This document shows positions 32,937 to 41,798 of a DNA stretch of 64,000 nucleotides, piece after piece. The notes under the pieces are model-generated. The model was not told where the DNA came from, did no database searches, and saw nothing but the letters and a program-made list of their open reading frames with translations. Origin of the DNA: Prevotella sp. UBA4339 (lineage in GTDB: Bacteria; Bacteroidota; Bacteroidia; Bacteroidales; Bacteroidaceae). Position 1 is the stretch's first letter; each line of letters opens with the position of its first letter. Made by a program: the position numbers and the translations under genes. The stretch is taken from assembly GCA_002393725.1 (NCBI GenBank), contig DGTJ01000096.1, positions 14,482 to 78,481 on the forward strand, written 5' to 3'.

Positions 32937-35267
32937 TTAAATATTCGGCTCGTCCCAGATCTTGGTCTGAGTGCAGGCGGTGGAAACGGTCTGATTGCCA
33001 ACCTTGAGGATGAAGTCACCCTCTTCGAGGGTCCACTTGCAGTCGGCACCTACGAAGGCGAGTTTCTTTGCAGGAAGCTGGAAGGTGACTGTCTTCACCT
33101 CGCCTGGCTCTAAGGATATCTTAGTGAAGTCACGCAGACGGCGGTTGTCAGGAACGATGCTGGCTACGAGATCGCTCGAATAGAGCAGCACTGCCTCTTT
33201 TCCGGCACGATTGCCTGTATTCTTCACATCAACGGTGACGGTGAGGATGTCATCTGCCGTAAATGTGGACTTGTCAACCTTCAGGTTCGAATATTCGTAT
33301 GTGGTATAGCTGATGCCATAGCCGAAGGGCCACTGAAGTGATACCTTGGCATCGTAGTTGTAGGCTCCTGCCATCGTGCCTACTTCCTCGCTGACCTTAT
33401 AGTCGTAGGTGTTCAGGGAGTTGATTTCGCGAGGGTAGGTGTAAGGCATCTTGGCAGAGAAGTTGGCATCGCCTGCAAGAAGGTTGGCAAGGGCATCGCC
33501 GCCGTAGTTGCCTGGGATGAGGATATCAATGACGGCTTTTGCGAGAGGCTCGATGTCTGCAATCAGACGCGGACGACCTTCATTGAGCACAAGGATGATG
33601 GGCTTGCCGGTCTTTGCAAGTTCCTTCACGAGGTTGCGCTGGTTCTCTGAGAGCCACAGGTCGCTGAGATTGCCAGGAGTCTCAGTGTATGAGTTCTCTC
33701 CAATGGCGGCTATGATGACATCTGTCTGGGCAGCAGCGCTTACGACCTTTTCTATCTGGGGCTCGTTCTCGTCGTAGTAAGCTTTCTTCTCATTATATGT
33801 CACGCCCTGTTCGAGGATAATATTCTCCTTGCCGTACTTATTGCACAGAGCCTCATAGATGGTGTTGTACTTTTCTGCGAGGTCCTCTGCATTAGAACCC
33901 TGCCAGGTGTAGCTCCAGCCTCCGTGAAGGCAGCGCATCTGGTTGGCATTCGGACCGGTGAGGAGTATCTTCTTCCCCTTGGCGAGTGGCAGGATACCGT
34001 CGTTCTTAAGCAGCACTTCCGACTCCTCGGCAGCCTGCAGGGCTTTTGCCGCAAACTCGTCGCAGCCGAACTTCTCGAATCCCTTGCCGCCTGTGTTAGG
34101 CTCGTCAAAGAGGTTCAGGCGGTATTTCACGCGGAGGATGCGCCGTACGGCATCGTCGATACGGCTCATAGGCACCTTGCCCTCATTGACCAGCTCCTTA
34201 AGGAGTATGCAGAAGTCCACACTGTAGGGGTCCATCGACATGTCGATGCCTGCGTTGATGGCTATGCGGATGGCGTCTTTCTTGTCCTTGGCAACCTTCT
34301 CTCGGGTGAAGAGGTTATTAATGTCTGACCAGTCGGTGACGAGCATTCCGTCCCATCCGAGGTCTTCCTTCAGCCACTTCGTCAAATATTCATAGCTGGC
34401 ATGTACAGGAACTCCGTTGATTGATGCTGAATTGACCATCATCGTCAGTGTTCCGGCTAAGGCAGCGGCCTTGAACGGCTCAAAGTACTTCTCACGGATA
34501 ATCTGTGGTGCAAGGTATGCTGGGGTGCGGTCTTTGCCCGACCAGGGAGCTCCGTAGGCGAAATAGTGCTTGGTGCTGGTGCCTACGTGGAAACGGTCGA
34601 TATGGTTGGGATCGTCGCCCTGATAGCCCTTGATCTCTGCAGTCACCATCTTTGAGTTGACGATGGCATCTTCTCCGAAGCTCTCGTAGACACGAGGCCA
34701 GCGGGGGTCGCGGCTGAGGTCTACCACTGGATTGTACACCCACGGACAGTTGGCGGCACGGCTCTCGTAGGCTGTGATTTCTGCACCTGTGAATGCGAGG
34801 TCGGTATTGAATGAAGCTCCGATATTGATGGGCTGGGGGAAGAGCGTTCCTCCCTGGGTATAGGTTACACCGTGATTGTGGTCAAGGCCGTACACATCAG
34901 GTATTCCGATATACTTCATCGACTTCTCCTGTATCAGCCTGATCCACTTCTGCCATTGCTCCACGCTTGCGGCACGGGTGGCAGGGGCATTGAGGATGGA
35001 GCCGATCTTCCATTTGGAGATAATCGTGTCGAGCATCGTCTCATTGAGAGTCCAGGTGCCCTTGCTCCAGTCGGTCTTGCCCATCACGTCGAGGTTGAGC
35101 TCAAGCATCTGGCCGATCTTCTCGTCGAGGGTCATCTTCTTGAGGGTCTTCTCAATCTTTGCCTCCAGCTTGGCATCGCGAGGGATGGCTGGGGTAACAT
35201 TACTTTGGGCTACTGCGATACTCACTGCGCAGCCCATGATAACGGTCATTAAAGTCTTTCTCTTCAT
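32937..35267 (-). CDS. GH3 family beta-glucosidase/beta-xylosidase
   Basis: 776 residues with signal peptide ([11 protein letters not shown]). The N-terminal TIM barrel has [10 protein letters not shown], the substrate-binding KH in [11 protein letters not shown] and the nucleophile Asp in [13 protein letters not shown]. The alpha/beta sandwich starts near [18 protein letters not shown], and a fibronectin-III-like C-domain begins near [16 protein letters not shown]. Full three-domain length fits BglX-type enzymes acting on beta-glucosides or xylo-oligosaccharides in the periplasm. A -7 box is at 35302-35309. Confidence 0.92.
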   Translation of the reverse strand: MKRKTLMTVIMGCAVSIAVAQSNVTPAIPRDAKLEAKIEKTLKKMTLDEKIGQMLELNLDVMGKTDWSKGTWTLNETMLDTIISKWKIGSILNAPATRAASVEQWQKWIRLIQEKSMKYIGIPDVYGLDHNHGVTYTQGGTLFPQPINIGASFNTDLAFTGAEITAYESRAANCPWVYNPVVDLSRDPRWPRVYESFGEDAIVNSKMVTAEIKGYQGDDPNHIDRFHVGTSTKHYFAYGAPWSGKDRTPAYLAPQIIREKYFEPFKAAALAGTLTMMVNSASINGVPVHASYEYLTKWLKEDLGWDGMLVTDWSDINNLFTREKVAKDKKDAIRIAINAGIDMSMDPYSVDFCILLKELVNEGKVPMSRIDDAVRRILRVKYRLNLFDEPNTGGKGFEKFGCDEFAAKALQAAEESEVLLKNDGILPLAKGKKILLTGPNANQMRCLHGGWSYTWQGSNAEDLAEKYNTIYEALCNKYGKENIILEQGVTYNEKKAYYDENEPQIEKVVSAAAQTDVIIAAIGENSYTETPGNLSDLWLSENQRNLVKELAKTGKPIILVLNEGRPRLIADIEPLAKAVIDILIPGNYGGDALANLLAGDANFSAKMPYTYPREINSLNTYDYKVSEEVGTMAGAYNYDAKVSLQWPFGYGISYTTYEYSNLKVDKSTFTADDILTVTVDVKNTGNRAGKEAVLLYSSDLVASIVPDNRRLRDFTKISLEPGEVKTVTFQLPAKKLAFVGADCKWTLEEGDFILKVGNQTVSTACTQTKIWDEPNI

Positions 35268-35301
35268 AATTCGTTTTTAATTATTTCATAATTTTGGGGT
35301 C

Positions 35302-35309
35302 AAAGTTAC
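35302..35309 (-). promoter_or_regulatory. -7 box (TAACTTTG) of the GH3 gene
   Basis: Reverse-strand TAACTTTG 35 nt before the start; TTG about 18 nt upstream. Confidence 0.6.
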
Positions 35310-35351
35310 GACTTTTTTTCCAAAGACAATAGCGTTTTGACAAAAAAAGTG

Positions 35352-35359
35352 TATCTTTG
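35352..35359 (+). promoter_or_regulatory. -7 box (TATCTTTG) of the BtuC-like gene
   Basis: TATCTTTG 8 nt before ATG 35368, divergent from the GH3 promoter, giving a very short or absent 5' leader. No riboswitch is seen here. Confidence 0.6.
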
Positions 35360-35367
35360 CATCAGAA

Positions 35368-36384
35368 ATGAAGAAAGGCACTGCATATTGTCTCGGATTA
35401 GGGGTGCTGATAATATTCCTCTTTATCCTTAATCTTGTGTTGGGGTCAATAAGGATTCCTGCACTTGATGTCTTCAGGATACTTATGGGCGATGAGGGTG
35501 AGAAGGCATCGTGGCGATTTATTGTCATGGAGTCACGTCTGCCACAGGCAATAACTGCTATGCTCTGTGGAGGTGCGCTGGCTGTTAGTGGTCTGATGCT
35601 TCAGACGGCTTTTCGCAATCCTCTCGCCGGTCCCAGTATATTCGGTATTAATAGTGGTGCCGGGCTCGGAGTGGCTCTCGTGATGCTGTTGCTTGGTGGA
35701 AGTATTTCTGCCGGGTCTGTAAGTATTTCTGGATTCGTTGCCATATTAATAGCGGCTTTCATAGGAGCAATGTCGGTGATGGCCGTGATTTTCTTCTTCT
35801 CGAATATAGTAAGGAATAATGTGATGTTGCTTATCATCGGGATAATGATAGGGTATATCTCCAACTCTGCGATATCGTTGCTCAATTTCTTCGCTACCGA
35901 CGAGGGAGTGAAGTCGTATATGGTGTGGGGCATGGGATCCTTCGGAGGGGTGTCGATGAAAACGATGCCCGTATTTGCATCCATCACTCTACTTGGACTT
36001 ATAGGAGCGATGTTGCTTATAAAACCTCTTAATGCTCTTATGCTGGGCGACAGATATGCAGAGAACTTAGGTATAAACATCCTGCGCACCCGTAACTGGC
36101 TGCTGATAGTGACGGGGCTGCTCACCGCCATCACCACAGCCTTCTGCGGGCCTGTGGCATTTATAGGACTGGCGGTACCTCATATCGCCCGTCTGCTTCT
36201 CACCACAGACAATCATCGGGTACTTCTTCCTGCGACAATCTTATGTGGTGCAGTGATAGCACTGATATGCAACATGATATGCTTCCTGCCAGGCGAGGAA
36301 GGGGTTATCCCCTTGAATGCTGTAACCCCCATTATGGGAGCACCGGTTATAATATATGTTATTGCTAAGGGGAAATCAGCATAG
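35368..36384 (+). CDS. FecCD-family ABC permease, probable cobalamin/metallophore importer
   Basis: 338 residues with about ten membrane helices. Signatures of BtuC/FecD permeases: SGLMLQTAFRNPLAGPSIFG, the coupling-loop GVNILRTRN-like segment (LGINILRTRNW) and CGPVAFIGLAVPHIARLL. Two copies would form the inner-membrane channel with an ATPase not present in this window. The B12 genes (BtuF-like at 37376 to BtuB-like at 43868) lie next to it but on the opposite strand, beyond a 178-residue hypothetical gene, so it is not under the cobalamin riboswitch. The B12 role is inferred from position. Confidence 0.88.
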   Translation: MKKGTAYCLGLGVLIIFLFILNLVLGSIRIPALDVFRILMGDEGEKASWRFIVMESRLPQAITAMLCGGALAVSGLMLQTAFRNPLAGPSIFGINSGAGLGVALVMLLLGGSISAGSVSISGFVAILIAAFIGAMSVMAVIFFFSNIVRNNVMLLIIGIMIGYISNSAISLLNFFATDEGVKSYMVWGMGSFGGVSMKTMPVFASITLLGLIGAMLLIKPLNALMLGDRYAENLGINILRTRNWLLIVTGLLTAITTAFCGPVAFIGLAVPHIARLLLTTDNHRVLLPATILCGAVIALICNMICFLPGEEGVIPLNAVTPIMGAPVIIYVIAKGKSA

Positions 36385-36388
36385 CTAT

Positions 36389-36925
36389 TTACCAATAAAG
36401 TTTAGACTTGTAGAAATATACGATTGATACGCGATAGTGAATATCTTTATTGTTTCCTGAGGTAAAGAGCTCGCCATATGTAGCATCGTAGAATTGTGGT
36501 TCTTTCATTACGAGAAATCGTCTGGCACAATCGCTCACCCAAAATGTAGAATTGGGATTGATGTGCATTGAAGCTTCTTCAAATTTGTCTATGAGATTCT
36601 GGTTATTGCGGATGATGTCTAAGACCTCCTTTAGTTCGCTTAACTTGGGGAAAGGATGGCTATAGTATGAATCACCATACAATCCTTCTATCTTGTCGTC
36701 TTTACAAAATGGCTCGCCTTTCACCATCGTGATGGGTTCACTATTTATCTTGCCAAGCACTTTAAGAAGTATACCCCGTTCATTGCCATTAGTTTCACGG
36801 ATGCATACATATCTAGAGTTGACAAGGTGCTCGTATGCTGTCAATCCTCTTTTGCTCACTACCTTGCTCTCTCTGGGAAGTTTGACGATTTCGCCAATGT
36901 TCCAGTTAAATCTGTTCTTTTCCAT
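36389..36925 (-). CDS. 178-residue hypothetical protein
   Basis: No family is recognised. It begins MEKNRFNWNIGEIVKLPRES, is soluble-looking with no signal peptide or span, and has Tyr-rich C-terminal strands (YRVSIVYFYKSKLYW). AT-rich codon use differs from its neighbours, suggesting acquisition. It ends 4 nt from the stop of the BtuC-like gene (convergent) and is preceded by a leader of about 230 nt from a -7 box at 37163-37170. Confidence 0.65.
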   Translation of the reverse strand: MEKNRFNWNIGEIVKLPRESKVVSKRGLTAYEHLVNSRYVCIRETNGNERGILLKVLGKINSEPITMVKGEPFCKDDKIEGLYGDSYYSHPFPKLSELKEVLDIIRNNQNLIDKFEEASMHINPNSTFWVSDCARRFLVMKEPQFYDATYGELFTSGNNKDIHYRVSIVYFYKSKLYW

Positions 36926-37375
36926 TTATTGTTGTTTATATCATTCTCTTTTAGAAACTTTACGCAGGCTTATGGGTAATAAGAAAGCGCAGCCCTCACT
37001 CCATATCCCATTCAGGCTCGCACTGCCTCAAATCCACTATGGTTGAAGTCTACGCTAAGCGCATACTCCAATATGGATTTGTCTTGCTCGTTTTGTCCTA
37101 CTGAGGTGCGAATTCGAATGGGAATTGAGCAATTATGTCATGTCTCTTACGAAACCTGGGCACAAAGGTACGAACAATTTGTGAGACCTCCAAGCATTTA
37201 ACATTTTTTGGGGAGGCTCGATTTTTTAATGAATCAGTATAAAAAGGGATATTTTCTTACATTGAAGAATGGTATTTGTAATGGTCCTTAAATTCGCTCT
37301 AGAGCGATTTTTTTAAGTAGATGGATTTTTTATAGGATTGTCCTCAAAAAAAGTTACTTTGCAGATATATTGCTA
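36926..37375 (-). other. 450-bp AT-rich gap with promoter and a possible ORF remnant
   Basis: Reverse-strand -7 box TACCTTTG at 37163-37170. Downstream a 35-codon stretch without start reads IPIRIRTSVGQNEQDKSILE then YALSVDFNHSGFEAVRA and stops near 37014. It looks protein-like but is not recognised. It may be the tail of a gene removed when the 178-residue gene arrived. The rest shows no feature. Confidence 0.35.
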
Positions 37376-38500
37376 CTAAGGTAAAACCAGTTTCTTAAAA
37401 TATCGTTGTGGACGCAGGCCTTTAATCTCTGGATGTAGGATGCTGATGAAGTCGCTCAGCAGCCAGTCGGGATGGAAAGGTGTCTCTTCGTAGAATGGAC
37501 CCTGCTCAACATTGCATCCGTAGGCCTCATGGTTGCGCCACGCCTTGAACTGGCTGTAGCCGTGATGATCGGAGAGCAGTTCGTCGTATGTGATGTCATG
37601 GTCACCGCTGTATCGGAACATCCATACGTCAGCCTCGCTGCCTTTCTCCAATACGGTCTCGAAGGGCAGTGAGATAGAGCCGCTATGTTCATCGGCCGAC
37701 CAGGGGCTTGTGCCTCCTGCATCTTGTACCATCTGGCCGATGGTGCTCTTTCCTCCAGGGACATACCACACGCTGCCGGTAATCTTGTCGAGCAATACAG
37801 AGGGGTTCTTCTTAGCTGTCCTGGCGATTGACTTCAGTGCCTGATAGCTGCTGTCAGTGACATTGAAGAGACTGTCAGCGCGCTTCTCACATCCGAAGAG
37901 CATGCCATAGAAACGTATCCACTCGGCACGTGCCAGAGGAGAGGGCTCCATATACTCGGCACATTCCACGATCGGTATGTCAATGTCTTCGAGTTTTCCA
38001 TAGCCTCCACTGTTCTCGAAAGGTGAGAGGAAGAGTACGTCGGGCCGCTGGTCGATAATCTTTTCGATGACGGGGCTCATTCCCTCGCCGACATCGGCAA
38101 TGCGACCTTCTCTGACCTTCTGCTGAACCCATGGTATCTTTATGTATTTAAGGTCGGCTACCCCTGAGATACGGTCTTCAAGTCCGAACTCCATCAGCAT
38201 AGCGCAATGCACTGTGGTAAACATAACGGCCTTGCGCACTGGTGTACGGATAATAGTGCCATTGGGAAGGTGGGGTGGAAGCTCTTGGTCGGAGGGGACA
38301 AGCACATAGCGATGAAGTGTCATCCCCTCTTTCCAAGGGTTTTTAAGTGAAGCCACTGCATAACCATCGTATCTCACGACACTAAGTTGTGTGGCATACT
38401 TGAAAGTGACGGAGTCGCCCCCTGCCTCGGCAGAAGGAGTCTGGCTCCCTCTGCAGGCAGTGAGCAACATCACAATAATAAAATAATTAACGTATCTCAT
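37376..38500 (-). CDS. BtuF/FecB-like substrate-binding lipoprotein
   Basis: 374 residues with lipobox LLTAC. The helical-backbone metal-receptor fold is seen in AVMFTTVHCAMLMEFGLEDR, ISGVADLKYI, IIDQRPDVLFLSPFEN and the long central helix followed by SVLLDKITGSVWYVPGGKST. It should bind cobalamin or a related corrinoid in the periplasm and deliver it to the BtuC-type permease. It is the last gene of the riboswitch-led operon, 18 nt after the DUF4465 gene. Confidence 0.85.
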   Translation of the reverse strand: MRYVNYFIIVMLLTACRGSQTPSAEAGGDSVTFKYATQLSVVRYDGYAVASLKNPWKEGMTLHRYVLVPSDQELPPHLPNGTIIRTPVRKAVMFTTVHCAMLMEFGLEDRISGVADLKYIKIPWVQQKVREGRIADVGEGMSPVIEKIIDQRPDVLFLSPFENSGGYGKLEDIDIPIVECAEYMEPSPLARAEWIRFYGMLFGCEKRADSLFNVTDSSYQALKSIARTAKKNPSVLLDKITGSVWYVPGGKSTIGQMVQDAGGTSPWSADEHSGSISLPFETVLEKGSEADVWMFRYSGDHDITYDELLSDHHGYSQFKAWRNHEAYGCNVEQGPFYEETPFHPDWLLSDFISILHPEIKGLRPQRYFKKLVLP

Positions 38501-38518
38501 TTACAATATGAGCAATTC

Positions 38519-39289
38519 TTATTTCTCTATAACGAGGTCATCAATACAGATATAGGTTGGTGTGGTTACACCCCAGTCGTTGGCCTTAGTACCTTCAAAT
38601 TGGAATGAGATACTCTTTACGTTCTTGAAGGCATCGACGTCGCTAAGGTCACAGTATTGCCAGTCTTTTACGTAGTCACCGTCCTTGGCAAGGTAGATTT
38701 CGTATCTGGCTCCGCTCATACCATCAACAGGAGTCGGGTAAAGCACACACTTGAACCAGTCGTTTGCCTCGAACTTGCCAGGAGTCATTCCGTCACCATT
38801 CAGGTATGCATTTGCTGTGTAGCTGCTGTTGGTAAACCAGAAGCCTTTCAGGGTAGCTCCATTAAGATTGATGGTTTCTCCATAGGTCTGGACTATGCAG
38901 AAGTTCTTTCCGCCATGTGCCTTTCCTGTCACGTTATTGAACTGGTCAGGCATACCAGTAGGGGTAAAGTCGCCCATTGTGAACCCTTTTTCCGTACGGT
39001 TGGAGATAGCGTAGCCTGTCCAGTAGGTGCCTCCGAACGTTGTGTTGAACTCAGCACCGCCTTCCTTGTAGACGCAGGGATAGATCTTCCCACCCCATCC
39101 GGTGTCTGTACCGTTACCATTCTCCTCACCGCACCAGAAGCCCTGGGCATTGAGTGTTGCTCCTTCGAAACCGATGGTAACTGTAGCCTTTCCACTGTCT
39201 ACGGGATTGTCGTTACTACTGCATGAGGTAAAAGACATTGCGGCCCCGCATGCGATGGCTGCCAATGCGAAAAATTTGATTGTCTTCAT
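38519..39289 (-). CDS. DUF4465 family surface lipoprotein of the B12 locus
   Basis: 256 residues from ATG 39289. A signal peptide with lipobox MSFTSC is followed by SSNDNP. The body (FWCGEENGNGTDTGWGGKIY, YWTGYAISNRTEKGF, ICIDDLVIEK) is the beta-sandwich pattern of DUF4465. Such proteins recur in Bacteroidota cobalamin loci, where lipoproteins at the surface bind B12; direct binding by this one is inference. It lies between a GKK-tailed surface protein and the BtuF-like gene. Confidence 0.85.
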   Translation of the reverse strand: MKTIKFFALAAIACGAAMSFTSCSSNDNPVDSGKATVTIGFEGATLNAQGFWCGEENGNGTDTGWGGKIYPCVYKEGGAEFNTTFGGTYWTGYAISNRTEKGFTMGDFTPTGMPDQFNNVTGKAHGGKNFCIVQTYGETINLNGATLKGFWFTNSSYTANAYLNGDGMTPGKFEANDWFKCVLYPTPVDGMSGARYEIYLAKDGDYVKDWQYCDLSDVDAFKNVKSISFQFEGTKANDWGVTTPTYICIDDLVIEK

Positions 39290-39315
39290 AATGTTTTGTT
39301 TTAAGTGAAACATGT

Positions 39316-40473
39316 TTATTTAATGAATAATTTCTTTCCGTTCTTGATATATATCCCTTTTCCTGGGGTCTTTACTCTTCTTCCTTGCAGGTCGTAAATC
39401 TCATAATGGGTCTGACCCATTGTAAGCTCATTTATTCCTGTGGCCTTACGGATGGCATCGAGGGATTCCTGAAGATGCATGTCCTCGGCTCCGGCAAACT
39501 CTGTTGAGGTCTCTCCCCACCATTCCTGTTGAGGGCACTTCTGGTTCAAACCGGTGTAAACTCTAACGAAGTCAATGAAGTCGAGGCTTACGGGCTGGCG
39601 GTTCTCATCCACGGCCCAAGCGATGTCGATACCACAGCCTTCATAGTTCCAGGAGTTGGTATCAGCATTGTCTGTGAAGTTTGGCAGATTGTCAGCATAT
39701 CCATATCTGAATCCGATGAGTACGTAGTAATATGGACTCCAGCTGCTTTCCACCTTGTCAGAGAGATTCTGCATGTTGTCGGGCAGCCGTGTGCCTTTGA
39801 ATGTAAGACCGTCAGGCAGCCACATGGGATAATATTCCTGTTCGTGATAGTGATTGCGGTCGATGGTGCCACTGTTGCCGCGATTGTCGCTCCAGGGGAT
39901 GTTGCCCATAGGATTCTTGCTGTAGGTTATCTCATAGTCATACATTACCTTTCCTGCACTGTCAGTATCGCAGCTGCCGCTTATCTCATACCAGGGGTCG
40001 TCGGGCAGACCGTTGCCGTTAGCATCCTTCGATACCATCACAATGCCCGCCTCGTTCATTCCCCCGAATACCAGGTGACGCATCTCCTGATAGGCATTGC
40101 CCCATACGGCAAAGTCGCGCTGGCCGGGAATGTTGGCGATAGAGTGGTCGAAGTGGAAGGTGATATATCCTCCCCATCCGCCTAATGCCACGATGTGTGC
40201 ATCGCCGTCGAGAATACTCTTTCCTGCCAGACTCTCACTGCACTTGCGTATCATGTCGGCCTCTGTATCGCCATCTTCATATTCCGGTACGTCATTGACA
40301 TACTGTCCAGGGGCTGGGCGATACTCATCCACTGCCTTGATGTATTTGGAATGTTCAGTCACATTATCCATGCGCTGGGCACTAAGAGGCAGAAAGGCAA
40401 AGAGGCAGAGGGTTAAAAGCCACCATCCAGCCTTTGTGAAAGTCAGTTCGTTTGTCATTATTATCTGTTTCAT
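39316..40473 (-). CDS. exported surface protein of the B12 locus with GKK-type C-terminal tail
   Basis: 385 residues (370 mature if cut after PLSAQ). No named domain is certain. The N-terminal 250 residues, with GGWGGYITFHFDHSIANIPG, DFAVWGNAYQEM, and a Ca-binding-like DANGNGLPDD, resemble cell-surface beta proteins found in corrinoid uptake loci. The tail ITYEIYDLQGRRVK-like (YEIYDLQGRRVKTPGKGIYI, then KNGKKLFIK) matches the two other GKK-tailed proteins here and suggests type IX export. It starts 9 nt after the BtuG-like stop. ATG 40458 is an alternative start. Confidence 0.75.
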   Translation of the reverse strand: MKQIIMTNELTFTKAGWWLLTLCLFAFLPLSAQRMDNVTEHSKYIKAVDEYRPAPGQYVNDVPEYEDGDTEADMIRKCSESLAGKSILDGDAHIVALGGWGGYITFHFDHSIANIPGQRDFAVWGNAYQEMRHLVFGGMNEAGIVMVSKDANGNGLPDDPWYEISGSCDTDSAGKVMYDYEITYSKNPMGNIPWSDNRGNSGTIDRNHYHEQEYYPMWLPDGLTFKGTRLPDNMQNLSDKVESSWSPYYYVLIGFRYGYADNLPNFTDNADTNSWNYEGCGIDIAWAVDENRQPVSLDFIDFVRVYTGLNQKCPQQEWWGETSTEFAGAEDMHLQESLDAIRKATGINELTMGQTHYEIYDLQGRRVKTPGKGIYIKNGKKLFIK

Positions 40474-40482
40474 TTGTTCTTT

Positions 40483-41748
40483 TTACTTTTTTAAAAAGAC
40501 GGCATGTGCAGGTATGTCACCTGTCTTTACTTTCCAGTCGAAAGTGCCGTCAGGAAGAAAATGGAGTAGTTCTCCGCTCGACACATAGTTCTTTGCATCC
40601 ATGAGATAGAAATCGCGATGGATGGGGTTTACGATGATGCCGTATGGCATACGTATCTTCTGAATCTCCTGAGAGTCGGACAGACTGGTGCTGACTATCT
40701 TGTGGGTGCGTACGTTGATTATACCATAAGTAATAGTATTCTTCATCGTCACCTCATTATATTGGCTACCATAGAAATACAGTGAGTCGCCCACTATACA
40801 GAGGTCACTGACCGGTTGGTCAAGATGTCCCACCACTTGCATCTTGCCATCAGCTCCTTTGCCTAACCAGTAGATCTTTGATTCAGACTCCATATAGTTG
40901 CCGCGTGATGTCACCCAGAGCTGGTCATACTTGTCTTTCCTTACCCTATGCAGGTTTGGAGCCACGACAATCTTTTCTGTCTCCTGCATCCTGTCAAGGT
41001 CTATCACACTCAAAGTACTCTCATAGCCTTGACCCGTCATACCTTGGTAACCTCCGCTATTGGCAACGTAAAGCTTATCGCCTATAATAGCCATTTCTTC
41101 TGGTTGATAGCCTACGCTGCAGGAATCGACTTTTGCAAGACTGAGGGTGTCTACCTTATACACACTGCCTAATGGGCTGGTGCTGGTGGAATAGACAGCC
41201 CCGACGTATGAAGAGACGTATGCATATCGGTCGCTAAAGGTCACATATCTGCAGTTTGGTATATCTACCTTTCCTATCCTTATCGCATTGCTGGATTGTG
41301 CTACCTCTACCTTGTTCGAACAGTTAATGACAAGCCATAGCCTTGAACCATAGATCTGAATATCGTTGCCTACATCGCCAAGCATCATAACGGTATTCGG
41401 ATTCCGTTCAGAATAGATGTTCCTTAAGTAATGAACAGTTGGTTCATTGCCAGAGAGATCGAGGTAGTCGAGGGTTGACTTGTTTGAACCCATATTACCT
41501 TCGTTGAGCAGATACATACCTACTATCTCACTCTTGACCACCTTGCCACCAGTGTTGATATCCTCCATCGGCACCACCATCACATCGTTGCGACAAGCAG
41601 ACATCGATAGACAAATAGTAGTGAAGACAATTAGACATTTAGAAAGACAGACGAAAAGGTTGTATATCTTGACAGATTTGAATATCGGCAGAAAGGCAGA
41701 TAAAAGTATTTGCCTGATTTGGGATACATATCTTTTTACATTCATCAT
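40483..41748 (-). CDS. BtuG-like surface cobalamin-binding propeller lipoprotein
   Basis: 421 residues. A long N-terminus ends in lipobox CLSMSAC. The mature part is a beta propeller of the YncE/DUF5074 type (LLNEGNMGSNKSTLDYLDL, VGYQPEEMAIIGDKLYVANS, LSVIDLDRMQETEKI, YGIIVNPIHRDFYLMDAKNY). In Bacteroides, BtuG binds B12 at the cell surface with very high affinity and sits on BtuB like a lid. Its place directly after the BtuB-like gene under a cobalamin riboswitch supports the same role. Confidence 0.87.
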   Translation of the reverse strand: MMNVKRYVSQIRQILLSAFLPIFKSVKIYNLFVCLSKCLIVFTTICLSMSACRNDVMVVPMEDINTGGKVVKSEIVGMYLLNEGNMGSNKSTLDYLDLSGNEPTVHYLRNIYSERNPNTVMMLGDVGNDIQIYGSRLWLVINCSNKVEVAQSSNAIRIGKVDIPNCRYVTFSDRYAYVSSYVGAVYSTSTSPLGSVYKVDTLSLAKVDSCSVGYQPEEMAIIGDKLYVANSGGYQGMTGQGYESTLSVIDLDRMQETEKIVVAPNLHRVRKDKYDQLWVTSRGNYMESESKIYWLGKGADGKMQVVGHLDQPVSDLCIVGDSLYFYGSQYNEVTMKNTITYGIINVRTHKIVSTSLSDSQEIQKIRMPYGIIVNPIHRDFYLMDAKNYVSSGELLHFLPDGTFDWKVKTGDIPAHAVFLKK

Positions 41749-41798
41749 TATACTATATTGTCTCTGTTTAAATGTCTATCTGTCTATTCGTATAGCCG

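Noticed and set aside
36926..37375. tRNA or other structured RNA in the gap
   Set aside because: No cloverleaf, T-arm or known RNA motif was found; only a promoter and an ORF remnant.
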